From Salinibius halmophilus (GTDB taxonomy: Bacteria; Pseudomonadota; Gammaproteobacteria; Pseudomonadales; Natronospirillaceae): 64,000 bases of DNA. Position numbers and translations under genes: made by a program. The stretch is from positions 135,583 to 199,582 of the forward strand of contig NZ_QPEP01000006.1 of the NCBI RefSeq assembly GCF_003577475.1. The letters run 5' to 3'. Positions 25,189 through 34,526 of this stretch are shown here, one piece after another (within the stretch, counting starts at the first letter, position 1; every line of letters begins with the position of its first letter). Below the pieces are notes generated by a model that worked only from the letters and a program-made list of their open reading frames with translations, ran no database searches and had not been told where the DNA came from.

Positions 25189-25743
25189 ATGGCTGTTTCT
25201 GACGAAATTAAGAATGCCTTAGACAATTCAGATCTTCTATTTACTGAGCCACAGGTAGAAGAAGCCATCGACAAAATGGCCGATGACATTACCAAAGATT
25301 TGGCCGATACCAATCCAGTTGTGTTCAGTGTTATGAACGGTGGTTTGGTGCTAACCGGTAAACTAGTGACCAAACTTGGCTTCCCACTAGAAATTAGCTA
25401 TCTGCACGCAACACGTTATCGCAACCAAACTAATGGTCGCGAGCTTGAGTGGCGCACCTATCCACAGCAGTCGCTAAAAGACCGCAATGTGTTAATCGTT
25501 GATGATATTCACGATGAAGGCCATACGCTGGCAGAGATCGTAAAACACTGTAAAGCGGAAGGCGTGGCGTCTGTAAAAGTTGCCGTACTCGTTGAAAAAC
25601 TACACGATCGCAAGGCAATTCCAGGCTGGCTGCCGGATTATATTGGTTTGGAATGTGAAGACCGTTATATCTATGGCTACGGCATGGACTTAAAAGGCTA
25701 TTGGCGCAATGCCCCTGGCATCTATGCATTGAAGGGTATGTAG
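25189..25743 (+). CDS. hpt: Hypoxanthine-guanine phosphoribosyltransferase
   Basis: The 184-aa purine-salvage enzyme joins PRPP with hypoxanthine or guanine. It shows VMNGGLVLTGKL, SYLHATRYRNQTNG and the PRPP-binding VLIVDDIHDEGHTL, and it ends KGYWRNAPGIYALKGM. The sequence resembles the pseudomonad type that is annotated as hypoxanthine-guanine phosphoribosyltransferase. The start is the ATG behind GGAGG; the six-codon upstream frame is unsupported. A TTGGCGA/TCGCCAA inverted repeat lies in the leader at about 25093-25129. Confidence 0.93.
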   Translation: MAVSDEIKNALDNSDLLFTEPQVEEAIDKMADDITKDLADTNPVVFSVMNGGLVLTGKLVTKLGFPLEISYLHATRYRNQTNGRELEWRTYPQQSLKDRNVLIVDDIHDEGHTLAEIVKHCKAEGVASVKVAVLVEKLHDRKAIPGWLPDYIGLECEDRYIYGYGMDLKGYWRNAPGIYALKGM

Positions 25744-25789
25744 TCAAAAATCTGACAAAATACATACGTTTCAGATCGTAAATTTCCAC

Positions 25790-25816
25790 AAACCCGCTTT
25801 GCAAGGCGGGTTTTTG
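25790..25816 (+). terminator. Rho-independent terminator of hpt
   Basis: AACCCGC/GCGGGTT stem followed by a T-run. Confidence 0.88.
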
Positions 25817-25911
25817 TGTATTTTCGCATCCTTGCTGACGCTTACCGGACTTTTATGGCAGGATTCATATCCTTTGCACACAAGAGATTCGCAAATTTAC
25901 GAGGTTATCGC

Positions 25912-26346
25912 ATGAGGAAGTTAGGCCTAGCGCTATTGACAGTCGTTTCTGCTGTTGCTTGGTCGGCGGATGCTGAAAAAATTCCAGGCATTTGGGCAGT
26001 GCCAGCGGACGCTCCTGTTTATCATGTTTCGTTGAGCACGGTTGAGCCACCCGAGGGTGGCATGATGCTAGAGGGAATTATTACCGACACCCTTGATGGC
26101 GCGCCGGAAACCTGTCGCCGTTGCCGTGGTGAGCTTCGTGGCCAACCTCTGATCGGCATGACACTGTTATCAGAAACCTACAATCAGGGGGCTTTCTGGG
26201 GCGGCGGCACCATTCTCGACCCTATCTCTGGGCGAGTATGGCAAGCTAAGTTTTTAATTTCGGTCGACGAACAACAAGTAACGGTGAACATGAGCGACCC
26301 CGCTTCCGGAGTCAACATCGACCAAACTTGGCAAAGAGTCGAATAG
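25912..26346 (+). CDS. Secreted DUF2147-like protein
   Basis: The 144-aa protein has a signal peptide (LGLALLTVVSAVAWSADA). The mature part follows the DUF2147 plan: GIWAVP at the start, a CRRCRGE cysteine pair followed by GQPLIGM, then the aromatic WGGGTILDPISGRVWQAKF block and a final QTWQRV. DUF2147 proteins are small periplasmic beta-barrels of unknown function. GAGG precedes the ATG. It is convergent with cydX across a shared terminator. Confidence 0.75.
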   Translation: MRKLGLALLTVVSAVAWSADAEKIPGIWAVPADAPVYHVSLSTVEPPEGGMMLEGIITDTLDGAPETCRRCRGELRGQPLIGMTLLSETYNQGAFWGGGTILDPISGRVWQAKFLISVDEQQVTVNMSDPASGVNIDQTWQRVE

Positions 26347-26358
26347 CTGACCGATTAC

Positions 26359-26389
26359 AAAAAAAGCCCTCATAACGAGGGCTTTTTTT
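26359..26389 (+). terminator. Bidirectional rho-independent terminator
   Basis: GCCCTC/GAGGGC stem with flanking A- and T-runs, between the convergent DUF2147 gene and cydX. It can end transcripts from both sides. Confidence 0.9.
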
Positions 26390-26404
26390 GACTCTGTGAA
26401 GCCG

Positions 26405-26509
26405 TTATTCGTCTTCACCTTCATAGCCATTTAGGTCTAACCACATGGCGTTAATGATGCCAAACGAGCAAGCCAGTAACACGCCTAAAATCCAAGCGAA
26501 ATACCACAT
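26405..26509 (-). CDS. cydX: Cytochrome bd accessory subunit CydX
   Basis: The 34-aa single-helix protein is MWYFAWILGVLLACSFGI followed by INAMW and an acidic tail. It matches the CydX/YbgT pattern (WYFaWiLG...A...in..W.E). It stabilises the haem sites of the bd oxidase. AAGGAG precedes the ATG. It lies 12 bases after cydB, so cydA-cydB-cydX form one operon. Confidence 0.93.
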   Translation of the reverse strand: MWYFAWILGVLLACSFGIINAMWLDLNGYEGEDE

Positions 26510-26521
26510 AGTGCAGGCTCC

Positions 26522-27658
26522 TTAATATAATGAGTTTGAGTTGTCTTCAATGTGTTTTTCAGTAATGCGGCCACGCATTACCCAGTAGGTCCAAGCGGTG
26601 TAGCCCAGCACAATGGGTACAAAGATCATAGCAACACAGAACATGATGAACAGCGTATTCTGGCTCGATACCGCATCCCACATCGTCAGGCTCATGCTTG
26701 GGTTGCTTGAGCTAGGCATTAAGAATGGGAACATAGAGAACCCGGCCGTCATGATGACCCCAGCAATGCCCAAGCTATTGCTAACAAATGCTAATGCACC
26801 ACGTTTGGCGAACGACAATAGGCCAGCGCCAAGAAGACCTGCAATCCCCAGTACCGGGGCGATAATCATCCACGGGTACTTGCTGTAGTTGTTTAGCCAA
26901 GCGCCTTCGCCTACCTCAACTGTTTTCATCACTGGCGACAGGGTTTCATTGGTTGCAATCTGGCTAGTCACCACATAGCCATCTAAGCCTAACCATAGCC
27001 AAACACCAGCAAGCATAAACAATACCGCCGCAGCGATGCCGGTAAGGGTTGAAATACCCTCGGCACGTGCCAGAAGTTGTTTTTCTGTTTTCATCTGCAA
27101 GTAAGTACCGCCCTGGGTAACAATCATCAATAAGCTGATGATACCCGCCAGCAAGGCAAACGGATTGAGCAGTGCAAAGAATGAGCCGGTGTATTCAATA
27201 CGCAGGATATCGTCGAACTGGAAAGGCACACCTAACAATAGGTTGCCAAATGCCACGCCAAAGATAACCGGTGGTACGGCTGAACCAAAGGTTAGCCCCC
27301 AGTCCCAGTTGCTGCGCCATTTTTTGTTGTCTAGCTTCGAGCGATAGTCAAAGCCAACGGGGCGAAACCACAAGGCGGCAAGCGTTAGAATCATGGCAAT
27401 ATAGAAGCCACTAAAGGATACAGCATAAACAATCGGCCAAGCCGCGAATAACGCGCCCCCAGCAGTGATTAACCATACTTGGTTGCCGTCCCAGTGCGGT
27501 GCAACGGTATTAATTAGTACCCGACGTTCATTGTCGGTGCGACCAATTATCCGTAATAACGCACCCACGCCCATATCAAAACCATCCGCCACAGCGAAGC
27601 CAATTAGCAACACGCCAACTAGCACCCACCAGATAACTTTCAGTAATTCGTATTCCAT
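26522..27658 (-). CDS. cydB: Cytochrome bd ubiquinol oxidase subunit II
   Basis: The 378-aa multi-spanning subunit partners CydA. The N-terminus MEYELLKVIWWVLVGVLLIG and the segment GFDMGVGALLRIIGRTDNERR are family-typical, as is VAPHWDGNQVWLIT. GGAGG precedes this ATG; the 30-codon upstream frame runs inside cydA and is spurious. The spacing of two bases from the cydA stop indicates tight coupling. Confidence 0.97.
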   Translation of the reverse strand: MEYELLKVIWWVLVGVLLIGFAVADGFDMGVGALLRIIGRTDNERRVLINTVAPHWDGNQVWLITAGGALFAAWPIVYAVSFSGFYIAMILTLAALWFRPVGFDYRSKLDNKKWRSNWDWGLTFGSAVPPVIFGVAFGNLLLGVPFQFDDILRIEYTGSFFALLNPFALLAGIISLLMIVTQGGTYLQMKTEKQLLARAEGISTLTGIAAAVLFMLAGVWLWLGLDGYVVTSQIATNETLSPVMKTVEVGEGAWLNNYSKYPWMIIAPVLGIAGLLGAGLLSFAKRGALAFVSNSLGIAGVIMTAGFSMFPFLMPSSSNPSMSLTMWDAVSSQNTLFIMFCVAMIFVPIVLGYTAWTYWVMRGRITEKHIEDNSNSLY

Positions 27659-27660
27659 GA

Positions 27661-29214
27661 TTAAGCCTCCGATTTGCCAGTTTCTAAATCGTACTTGCCA
27701 GTTTTTAGTGTTGATGGCCCTTTGCGTGCAAAGTGCTGCATTAACCATACTTCCACTGCAATAAACACCGCGTAGAGCACTGTAATAACTGTCATCGACA
27801 CAATTAAATCCGACACTGCTAAGTTCGAGGCAGCAATGTGAGTTGGCAATAACTCACCTACTGCCCAAGGCTGGCGACCATACTCGGCAACAAACCAACC
27901 CGCCTCACAGGCAATCCAAGGTAGTGGCAAGCTGTATAGCGCAGTCTTTAGCAACCAAGTTGGTTTTTCTGGTGTGCGTTTGGCATTGTAGTAGAAAGCC
28001 ACAGCAAACAAGATCAGCATAAAGAAGCCAATGCCAACCATGATGCGGAAGCTCCAGAACAGTGGTGCAACCTGAGGAATAGAGTTTTGAGTCGCAAGCT
28101 CGATGTGTTCTTGCGTTGCTTGGGTAATGTCCTCGGTATACGGCGTGAGTAGCAGCCCATAACCTAGGTCATCTTTTACTTTCTCGAACTCTGGTTTAAC
28201 CGTTAAATCGCCGGCGCGTAGCTTCTCAAGTAGCGTGTAGGCATAAATACCATTGATAATACGCTGACGGTGGATTTCTTTTAGGTCTTTCAGACCGGTC
28301 ACTTCCTCATCTAGCGAACGGGTGGCAATTAAACCCATTACGCCTGGAATTTTTAGGGCGAAGTTCGTCACCTCGGCCTCTTGATCAGGGAAACCGATCA
28401 CAGTGAACGATGCTGGTGGCTCATGCGTTTCCCACTCAGCTTCAACCGCCGCTAGTTTCACTTGCTGCACGTCACCGAGCTCATAACCAGACTCGTCGCC
28501 TAGTACAATCACCGACAGCGACGATAACAAGCCAAAGGCGGCTGCAATGGCAAACGAGCGGCGAGCAAATGGCAGGTCACGTTTTTTCAGCAAGTACCAG
28601 CTTGAAATGGCTAATACAAACATAGCAGCGGTGACATAACCAGCCGAAACCGTGTGAACAAATTTAACCTGAGCAACCGGGTTGAAGATGAGTGCGCCAA
28701 AATCAACCAGCTCCATGCGCATGGTTTCGTAATTAAACTCAGCGCCCACTGGGTGTTGCATCCAGCCATTAGCAATCAGAATCCACATGGCCGATAAGTT
28801 GGTGCCCAAGGCCATTAACCAGGTCACCATCAGGTGTTTTACTTTTGATAAGCGATCCCAGCTGAAGAAGAACATGCCTACCAAGGTTGATTCTAAGAAG
28901 AATGCCATTAGTGCTTCGATGGCGAGCGGAGCACCAAAGATGTCACCAACATAGTGAGAGTAGTACGACCAGTTGGTGCCAAACTGGAACTCCATAGTGA
29001 TACCGGTTGTGACCCCGAGGGCAAAGTTGATACCAAACAACTTGCCCCAGAATTTAGTCATATCGCGGTAAATTTCTTTACCGGTCATCACATAGGTAGA
29101 TTCCATAATCGCTAGGATGAATACCAAACCTAGCGTTAATGGCACAAATAAGAAGTGATACATCGCGGTTAAAGCAAATTGCCACCGCGACAACTCGACG
29201 ACGAGCTCTGACAT
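27661..29214 (-). CDS. cydA: Cytochrome bd ubiquinol oxidase subunit I
   Basis: The 517-aa haem-bearing subunit of the quinol oxidase conserves proton motive force at low oxygen and is known to resist sulfide and NO. Visible are the haem d/b595 region [14 protein letters not shown] with the N-terminal histidine, GRW-type helices, [11 protein letters not shown] with a haem b histidine, and the Q-loop [23 protein letters not shown]... The distal part has [19 protein letters not shown] precedes the ATG. A candidate FNR/Anr site lies about 125 bases upstream. Confidence 0.97.
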   Translation of the reverse strand: MSELVVELSRWQFALTAMYHFLFVPLTLGLVFILAIMESTYVMTGKEIYRDMTKFWGKLFGINFALGVTTGITMEFQFGTNWSYYSHYVGDIFGAPLAIEALMAFFLESTLVGMFFFSWDRLSKVKHLMVTWLMALGTNLSAMWILIANGWMQHPVGAEFNYETMRMELVDFGALIFNPVAQVKFVHTVSAGYVTAAMFVLAISSWYLLKKRDLPFARRSFAIAAAFGLLSSLSVIVLGDESGYELGDVQQVKLAAVEAEWETHEPPASFTVIGFPDQEAEVTNFALKIPGVMGLIATRSLDEEVTGLKDLKEIHRQRIINGIYAYTLLEKLRAGDLTVKPEFEKVKDDLGYGLLLTPYTEDITQATQEHIELATQNSIPQVAPLFWSFRIMVGIGFFMLILFAVAFYYNAKRTPEKPTWLLKTALYSLPLPWIACEAGWFVAEYGRQPWAVGELLPTHIAASNLAVSDLIVSMTVITVLYAVFIAVEVWLMQHFARKGPSTLKTGKYDLETGKSEA

Positions 29215-29339
29215 ACTGCACTCTCCAAAGAATTGATTATTCGCGTTGTTTTCCTAATGGCTAATCCCTGAACTCAATGCCCGTGGAGTACAAAGATTTA
29301 CCGAACGTTAATAATCTAGTTGCTTGTGGAAAATGCGTG

Positions 29340-29353
29340 CTGACCTATGTCAG
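29340..29353. promoter_or_regulatory. FNR/Anr-like palindrome upstream of cydA
   Basis: CTGAC-CTAT-GTCAG is a perfect palindrome with the 5-4-5 geometry of FNR-family boxes (TTGAT-N4-ATCAA). It shares its TGAC-N4-GTCA core with the site before hemN. Confidence 0.45.
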
Positions 29354-29433
29354 TTGGTCGTTTAGTTGTAACTTAATAGCAAAAAGTTATGTTAAATATC
29401 GCCCACCTTGCCATTCACTTAAGCAATCCTCGA

Positions 29434-29536
29434 GGTGGTAGTGGTGTTCGATATGAGACCGTCACCCGCAGGGAGCGGGTGTCGAGCCTACATGGATGTA
29501 CTAGCGGTGTGTCGATGATCGAATTCCTCTACCACC
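29434..29536. repeat. Dispersed repeat (family 2), copy 2
   Basis: The element is bounded by GGTGGTAG (29434-29441) and its inverse CTACCACC (29529-29536). Inside, 29452-29477 repeats 8551-8576 exactly in the opposite orientation, and the following CGAGCCTACATGGATGTACT is a diverged match to the same element. It occupies the 345-base gap between cydA and rsmE; the rest of the gap shows only the cydA upstream region. Confidence 0.7.
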
Positions 29537-29559
29537 AAAAATGCTTGAGTAAATGCCAT

Positions 29560-30282
29560 TCAAATATCGCCCCACCTTGCCTGTAGTAGCGATAAGGCAA
29601 CTACAGGTGCGGTTTCGGTGCGCAGTATACGAGGGCCAAAAAGGGTGCCAACAAAGCCTAGGGTCAAGGCTGAATCAACTTCGGTATCGGTGAGCCCACC
29701 TTCAGGGCCAACTAACAAGGCAACTCGCTTTGGTGTTGGCATTGATGTTAGAGGTTGCGCATCGCGTGGGTGCAGCACCAGCTTGCAGTCTGCTTCGATG
29801 TTTAACCAATCGTTGAGGGAAATCGGTGGGTGGATAATTGGCACGTCACTGCGGCCACATTGTTCGCAGGCCGAGATGGCAATTTGCTGCCACTGCTGTT
29901 GTTTTTTGTCGCTGCGTGAGCCTTTTAGACGCATCTCACAGCGTTCGCTATCAAGTGGCGTTATTTCATTCACCCCAAGCTCGGTCGCTTTTTGCACGGC
30001 GTAATCAAAGCGGTCGCCCTTTGACATCACTAACCCTAGGTGGGTATGCAGTGGCGAAGGAGGGAGTGTATCTAGTACGGTTTCAACTCGCACCACAGCA
30101 CGTTTAGCTTGTACTGCTTCTATGACCACTTGATAACATTTCGCCGCTGGGTCAAATACTTCAATGGCACTGCCAACTGGTAGGCGTAATACCCTTAAAA
30201 GGTGATGGCTAGGGCCTTCGTTGAGCACGAACGACTGTTCAGAAGAAATGATTTCTGGGTTGTAAACTCTAATAGTACGCAT
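29560..30282 (-). CDS. rsmE: 16S rRNA m3U1498 methyltransferase
   Basis: The 240-aa SPOUT methyltransferase modifies U1498 in the 30S subunit. The N-terminal PUA-like part has HHLLRVLRLPVGS. The knot shows GLVMSKGDRFDYAVQKATEL, ACEQCGRSDVP, LLVGPEGGLTDTEV and GPRILRTETAPVVALSLLQ. All are family hallmarks, and the length is standard. Confidence 0.96.
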   Translation of the reverse strand: MRTIRVYNPEIISSEQSFVLNEGPSHHLLRVLRLPVGSAIEVFDPAAKCYQVVIEAVQAKRAVVRVETVLDTLPPSPLHTHLGLVMSKGDRFDYAVQKATELGVNEITPLDSERCEMRLKGSRSDKKQQQWQQIAISACEQCGRSDVPIIHPPISLNDWLNIEADCKLVLHPRDAQPLTSMPTPKRVALLVGPEGGLTDTEVDSALTLGFVGTLFGPRILRTETAPVVALSLLQARWGDI

Positions 30283-30366
30283 AACCAGCTCGTTAAGATG
30301 ACCAGACGTTCATTGTCTGTCAGCGATAATTATCGTGCAATAGTCGCATCGTTTTTGTTCCACCGT

Positions 30367-30690
30367 ATGAGGCGCTGTGAAAGCTCTGTGAAATCTTCGG
30401 CTTATGTATCCTGGACAATGGTCGTTCTGGCGCCATTTACGGCAGGTGTCACCCTGGTATTGGCGTGGTTAATCGCCTGCTTAGCAAAAAATCCTGCTAC
30501 CCCTTGGTTAGCTGAACATTTTGCAGCCGTGCGCGTGGTATTCTGGTGGTCGCTGTTTTGGGCAGTAGTAGGGTATATTTTAACCATGCTGATCGTTGGC
30601 TGGCTGATTTTGGCAACGTTATCAATATGGCTATGGTACCGCGCAGCCATGGGGTTAAAGCGCTTAAACGAACAGCGTGCACCTTATTGA
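30367..30690 (+). CDS. Small inner-membrane protein, DUF4870-like
   Basis: The ~107-aa protein has three hydrophobic helices (SWTMVVLAPFTAGVTLVLAW, VFWWSLFWAVVGYILTMLIV and the adjoining WLILATLSIWLWY) and a basic C-terminus (RAAMGLKRLNEQRAPY). The layout resembles DUF4870-type membrane proteins. The start is uncertain: ATG 30367 or GTG 30388 would both work, and the longer frame overlaps rsmE head-on. Its stop overlaps the convergent DUF4336 gene by seven bases. The function is unknown. Confidence 0.65.
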   Translation: MRRCESSVKSSAYVSWTMVVLAPFTAGVTLVLAWLIACLAKNPATPWLAEHFAAVRVVFWWSLFWAVVGYILTMLIVGWLILATLSIWLWYRAAMGLKRLNEQRAPY

Positions 30691-31343
30691 TCTTTTTGTA
30701 GGTTGAGTAACTGCTCGACCTGATCGGTCAAGCCGATTGAGCGGCCAATTAAGTATTCTGGTGCCAATAGGCGGAAGTATTCTAGTGCCCGCCGGCTATT
30801 TTCTTGGTTGGTGCGATTGCTGCGATGTTTTTTAGCAACCTCCAAGACGCCATTGTGCGAGCCTTTTAACCATCTGCTTAGCAGCCCTTGAGGTTGCGTA
30901 ACAAATCCCTCCACTAACAAGGTTTTGCTTTCGTAGTGATAGAAAATCGCTTCACACGGGTCGTTCTTTAACAGTAATTGGTCGAGTTCACTAGACCAGG
31001 TTGGGTCGGGCGACGCCCATAGATCGTTGCTAAATGCGATCTGCTTGCCTTGTTTTTGTGCTGCGCTGCGCACGCCTGGGCTTGCCCAGAACTGGCAGTT
31101 TGGAAAGGCTTTTTGCCAAGCGTGCGCCGCACCAATAAAGTCGCTACTGCCGACTATTACATGCTGCAACTCACCCAGCATGGCGATGCTTGTTGCCAGT
31201 GCTTGGGTGAACGGTGGCGCGCCCCACAATACCAAACCACCTTGTTGCAGGCGAATGATGGCAGCATGATAGCTAGGTGTATGAATCAACCAAAGATTAT
31301 GGTGATGTGCCACCAAAGGTGAGCTAACGTTTTCGGTTGGCAC
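30684..31343 (-). CDS. DUF4336-like protein
   Basis: The 219-aa protein resembles DUF4336, a metallo-beta-lactamase-like fold: NLWLIHTPSYHAAIIRLQQG, GGLVLWGAPPF, LGELQHVIVGSSDFIGAAHAW, YP/FPNCQFWASPGVR and KTLLVEGFV. The usual metal-binding histidines are mostly absent, as in this subfamily, so enzymatic activity is doubtful. It starts with GTG behind GGAG. It is divergent from the BLUF gene. Confidence 0.65.
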   Translation of the reverse strand: MPTENVSSPLVAHHHNLWLIHTPSYHAAIIRLQQGGLVLWGAPPFTQALATSIAMLGELQHVIVGSSDFIGAAHAWQKAFPNCQFWASPGVRSAAQKQGKQIAFSNDLWASPDPTWSSELDQLLLKNDPCEAIFYHYESKTLLVEGFVTQPQGLLSRWLKGSHNGVLEVAKKHRSNRTNQENSRRALEYFRLLAPEYLIGRSIGLTDQVEQLLNLQKDQ

Positions 31344-31417
31344 GTACTACACTCCAATCAAACGAGTTTCTGGCTGCCACTTGCGTTATGGAGGCAGCAT
31401 TAAATGGGAGAATCAAA

Positions 31418-31837
31418 ATGACACTAGTGCGCCTAGTTTACGCCAGTCGAGCGACTGATCAAATGCAAACCCATGACATCGTTGCAATATTAGAAGCAGC
31501 AAAACGCAATAATGGCAAACTAGGCGTGACTGGCATGCTCATTTTTAACAGTGCCTATTTTTTGCAATGTCTCGAAGGCCCACGCATGGCGGTAAACCAT
31601 ATTTATCAAAATATCGCTGCCGATAAACGCCATGCGCAGCCGGTGTTGCTGGACTACCGAGAGATTTCTGAACGCCGCTTCCATCAATGGACCATGGGCT
31701 ATATTGGCGAAGACAAGTTTCTCGCCGAGCATTTGTTGAGGTACTCCGGCACCGATCAGTTTAACCCATTCGAAATGTCGGGCGAGTCGGCGCATAGTCT
31801 GCTGCTAGCGGCTGCAGAAGAGTTGCCAACCATTTAG
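31418..31837 (+). CDS. BLUF-domain blue-light photoreceptor
   Basis: The 139-aa protein is essentially a lone BLUF domain (FAD-binding blue-light sensor). The photocycle residues are present: Tyr8 (LVYAS), Asn32 (RNNGKLGVTG), Gln50 (YFLQCLEGP), Trp91 and Met93 (HQWTMGY). The short BLUF class has no fused output, so it signals by protein contact. GGGAG lies seven bases before this ATG; the longer frame upstream is not BLUF-like. It is 55 bases upstream of hemC in the same direction, with no terminator visible between, so co-transcription is possible. Confidence 0.93.
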   Translation: MTLVRLVYASRATDQMQTHDIVAILEAAKRNNGKLGVTGMLIFNSAYFLQCLEGPRMAVNHIYQNIAADKRHAQPVLLDYREISERRFHQWTMGYIGEDKFLAEHLLRYSGTDQFNPFEMSGESAHSLLLAAAEELPTI

Positions 31838-31892
31838 CGTCTTGGCGAGGTTGCTGGTAAACTAGCGTTTTTTCGACGTTTGGAGCCGCGAC

Positions 31893-32849
31893 ATGCCAAC
31901 GCTTACTATTGCCACACGCAAAAGTCCTCTTGCCTTGTGGCAGGCCTATCATATTAAAGACCGCTTGCAGGCCACTCATTCGGATCTAGATGTCGAGCTA
32001 CTAGAGATCTCTACCAAGGGTGATCATATTCTCGATGTGCCACTAGCAAAAGTAGGTGGCAAAGGTTTGTTTGTAAAAGAGCTCGAACAAGCACTCTACG
32101 ACGGCCGTGCCGACATTGCTGTGCACTCAATGAAAGACGTGCCAATGGAGTTGCCTGAAGGCTTAGTTTTACCTGTGATTTGTGATAGAGAGTCGCCATT
32201 TGACGCTTTTGTAAGCAACCATTACGCCCATGTGAATGATTTACCAGAAGGCTCTGTAGTAGGGACTTCTAGCTTGCGCCGGCAAGCACAGCTATTGGCG
32301 GCTCGCCCAGATCTAACTATAAAGTTTTTACGAGGTAATGTCGGTTCGCGTTTGGCTAAGTTAGATGCTGGCGATTATGATGCCATTATTCTTGCGGCTG
32401 CGGGGTTGCAACGTTTGAAGTTGGGTGAGCGTATTCGCCACACCCTGGATGCTAGCTTGAGTTTGCCTGCTGTTGGGCAGGGCGCACTAGGCATTGAGTG
32501 TCGAGAGAGTGATCTAGCCACGCAAGCGCTTATCGCCCCACTTCATGACGAACATACCGCCATTACTGTTAGTGCTGAGCGAGGTATGAATCGTCGCCTA
32601 GAAGGTGGTTGCCAAGTGCCAATTGCAGGTTACGCAACCCTTGCCAACAACAAACTGCATATGGAAGCCCGTGTTGGTGAGCCAGACGGCAGCCTACTTC
32701 ATAAAGTAAGTGAGAGCTTATTACTAGAAGACGACCGCCCTGCCACCGCGCAGGCCGAAGCCTTGGGTATTGAACTGGCTGAGCGGTTATTGGAAATGGG
32801 GGCTGGCGAAATACTAGAGCGTCTAAGCGATGATTCTGTTAACCCGTAA
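31893..32849 (+). CDS. hemC: Porphobilinogen deaminase
   Basis: The 318-aa enzyme polymerises four porphobilinogen units to hydroxymethylbilane. It has [37 protein letters not shown] segment, [35 protein letters not shown] and the dipyrromethane-cofactor cysteine in [18 protein letters not shown] precedes the ATG. It heads the hemC-hemD-hemX-hemY run. Confidence 0.97.
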   Translation: MPTLTIATRKSPLALWQAYHIKDRLQATHSDLDVELLEISTKGDHILDVPLAKVGGKGLFVKELEQALYDGRADIAVHSMKDVPMELPEGLVLPVICDRESPFDAFVSNHYAHVNDLPEGSVVGTSSLRRQAQLLAARPDLTIKFLRGNVGSRLAKLDAGDYDAIILAAAGLQRLKLGERIRHTLDASLSLPAVGQGALGIECRESDLATQALIAPLHDEHTAITVSAERGMNRRLEGGCQVPIAGYATLANNKLHMEARVGEPDGSLLHKVSESLLLEDDRPATAQAEALGIELAERLLEMGAGEILERLSDDSVNP

Positions 32850-33492
32850 TACTCGTACGCTAGCGCGTGAGCTGAGCCACCGTGGCGTTGATGTTGAGCA
32901 GTTCGACTTGTTACACAAGCAACCACTGCCACTAGACGAGTCAACACTCGCCTTGCAACACAAGCCTTATAAAAATGTATTTGTCGCTAGCCGATTTGTT
33001 GGTGAGTGTTGGCCGCTAAACGTTCATGCCCAGGCAAAGTTTTGGGCACCTGGCGCGTCAACAGGCAAGTGGTTAGCACAGTCGTTTGAGTCTGTTAGTT
33101 GGCCTAATGACGGCGAAGGGATACAAGCCTTACAGCCAACAGACGATGGCGCTTGGTTGATTCTCACGGCAAAAGCTGGACGCAGTGCGCAGCTAGCCAA
33201 GCAAGTCGCCAACGCTGATGTGATTGAGCTCTATCAAACGAGTATTAGCCAACCTGAGTTAGCGCGCTTAGCATTGCGTTTGTCTTCGCCAAAGCCTGTA
33301 ACCATCGTCGTTACTAATACACAGGTGGCGGATGCATTGGCTCAGTTGCCTGATGCTCAGTTTTGCCGATATATTGTAAGCAGTGAGCAGGTTGCGCATT
33401 GCCTAGAGCAAGCAAATATCTCTGACATTAACATTGCCGGCGGTGCTAGCGAAGCAGCATTGCTAGATGCCATCGTAAAGGATGCCTCATGA
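32830..33492 (+). CDS. hemD: Uroporphyrinogen-III synthase
   Basis: The 220-aa protein closes hydroxymethylbilane to uroporphyrinogen III. HemD is poorly conserved; support comes from the N-terminal [19 protein letters not shown], the ASRFVGE segment, the mid-protein [17 protein letters not shown], the IELYQTSI segment and its place between hemC (20-base overlap) and hemX (ATGA overlap). It is slightly shorter than the usual 240-260 aa. Confidence 0.9.
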   Translation: MILLTRNTRTLARELSHRGVDVEQFDLLHKQPLPLDESTLALQHKPYKNVFVASRFVGECWPLNVHAQAKFWAPGASTGKWLAQSFESVSWPNDGEGIQALQPTDDGAWLILTAKAGRSAQLAKQVANADVIELYQTSISQPELARLALRLSSPKPVTIVVTNTQVADALAQLPDAQFCRYIVSSEQVAHCLEQANISDINIAGGASEAALLDAIVKDAS

Positions 33493-34526
33493 GTGAAGAG
33501 CAAGCGACTGAACAACACGACGTTGCACCGCAAGAGCCAAAGCAAGAGCCAAAGCAAGAGCCAAAGCAAAAAGCAAGAACACCATACTTTGCCCTAATTT
33601 CATTGCTCATTGCTGCCTGTGCACTGGGACTTAGTGGTTGGCTAGCTTGGCAAATGCAGGCAAGCACTCAGTCGACAACACAGACTTCACAGCAGCTGAC
33701 TTCATTAGAACAAGCGCTGTCTGCAACGCAATCTGAACTGGCAGACCTGAGTGCGCAACAAAACCAGTTAGAAGCGAGCATTAACGCGCAAGGCAGCAGC
33801 ACCGCACAGCTCACTCAACGTTTGAGTGATCAGCAAAATGCCTTGCAAAGCTTTGCCGAGCAATTATCGAAAGTGAACCCGAATCCAGACAGTGCTTGGT
33901 TGGTTGCCCAAACTCGCGGCTTATTAAGGCTCTCCGAGCAGCAAGTGCTGTTAGCCGACGACGTTGACGGTGGTATCTCACTGCTCAAACAAGCACGAGA
34001 CACGCTAGCCGGTAATTCAGACCCTAGGTACTTTCCAGTTTTACAGGCTATCGATGAACAAGTGCTAGCATTGCAATCAATCGAGACAGTCGATTTGTCT
34101 TCACAAGTCAGCCGTCTACAAGCGCTCATCAGTAATATTGAGCAACTGCCATTAACACCATTGCAAGTAAAACAACAAGACGAAGCCGCCAGCGATGATG
34201 CTTGGCAGTGGTTAACCTCTCTAGTAGCGGTGAGCCGCTTTGATGAAACTCAGGCAGCTGTGATAGCGCCCGAGCCATGGTTAAAAGCAGCATTAAAAGC
34301 CCAGTTAGAACAAACCAAGGCTTTGCTATTGCTGGGAGATGGAGCGGCTTTTAAGTCGCAACTTGCTCAGCTTACCGATTGGCTGACTACCTATGTTGCA
34401 CCATCCAATGCGCGCCAAGCTTGGCTAGACCATTTACAAGCGCTTAACGATCTAAACCTAGAACTTGTTGTGCCAGAGAACTTTGGCGAAGCCCGCCGCC
34501 TTCTTGATGGATTGGAGGCGCTATGA
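33489..34526 (+). CDS. hemX: HemX-like inner-membrane protein
   Basis: The 345-aa bitopic membrane protein has a hydrophilic cytoplasmic head with three tandem EPKQ units, one membrane helix (about residues 36-54, LISLLIAACALGLSGWLAW), a glutamine-rich coiled coil (about 55-125) and a helical periplasmic domain with LLRLSEQQVLLADDVDGGISLLKQA. The family lies between hemD and hemY in gammaproteobacteria. Its exact role is not settled, despite the old label uroporphyrinogen methyltransferase; no methyltransferase motif is seen. Confidence 0.92.
   Translation: MSEEQATEQHDVAPQEPKQEPKQEPKQKARTPYFALISLLIAACALGLSGWLAWQMQASTQSTTQTSQQLTSLEQALSATQSELADLSAQQNQLEASINAQGSSTAQLTQRLSDQQNALQSFAEQLSKVNPNPDSAWLVAQTRGLLRLSEQQVLLADDVDGGISLLKQARDTLAGNSDPRYFPVLQAIDEQVLALQSIETVDLSSQVSRLQALISNIEQLPLTPLQVKQQDEAASDDAWQWLTSLVAVSRFDETQAAVIAPEPWLKAALKAQLEQTKALLLLGDGAAFKSQLAQLTDWLTTYVAPSNARQAWLDHLQALNDLNLELVVPENFGEARRLLDGLEAL

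Noticed and set aside
27138..27347. Plus-strand open frames inside cydB and cydA
   Set aside because: They are antisense shadows of strongly conserved membrane-protein genes and lack ribosome sites.
30202..30366. Longer N-terminus for the small membrane protein
   Set aside because: The extension overlaps rsmE head-on and does not look like membrane-protein sequence; later starts fit better.
33533..33575. Short tandem DNA repeat as a mobile or CRISPR-like feature
   Set aside because: It is three in-frame EPKQ units inside hemX and is explained as a low-complexity linker in the protein.
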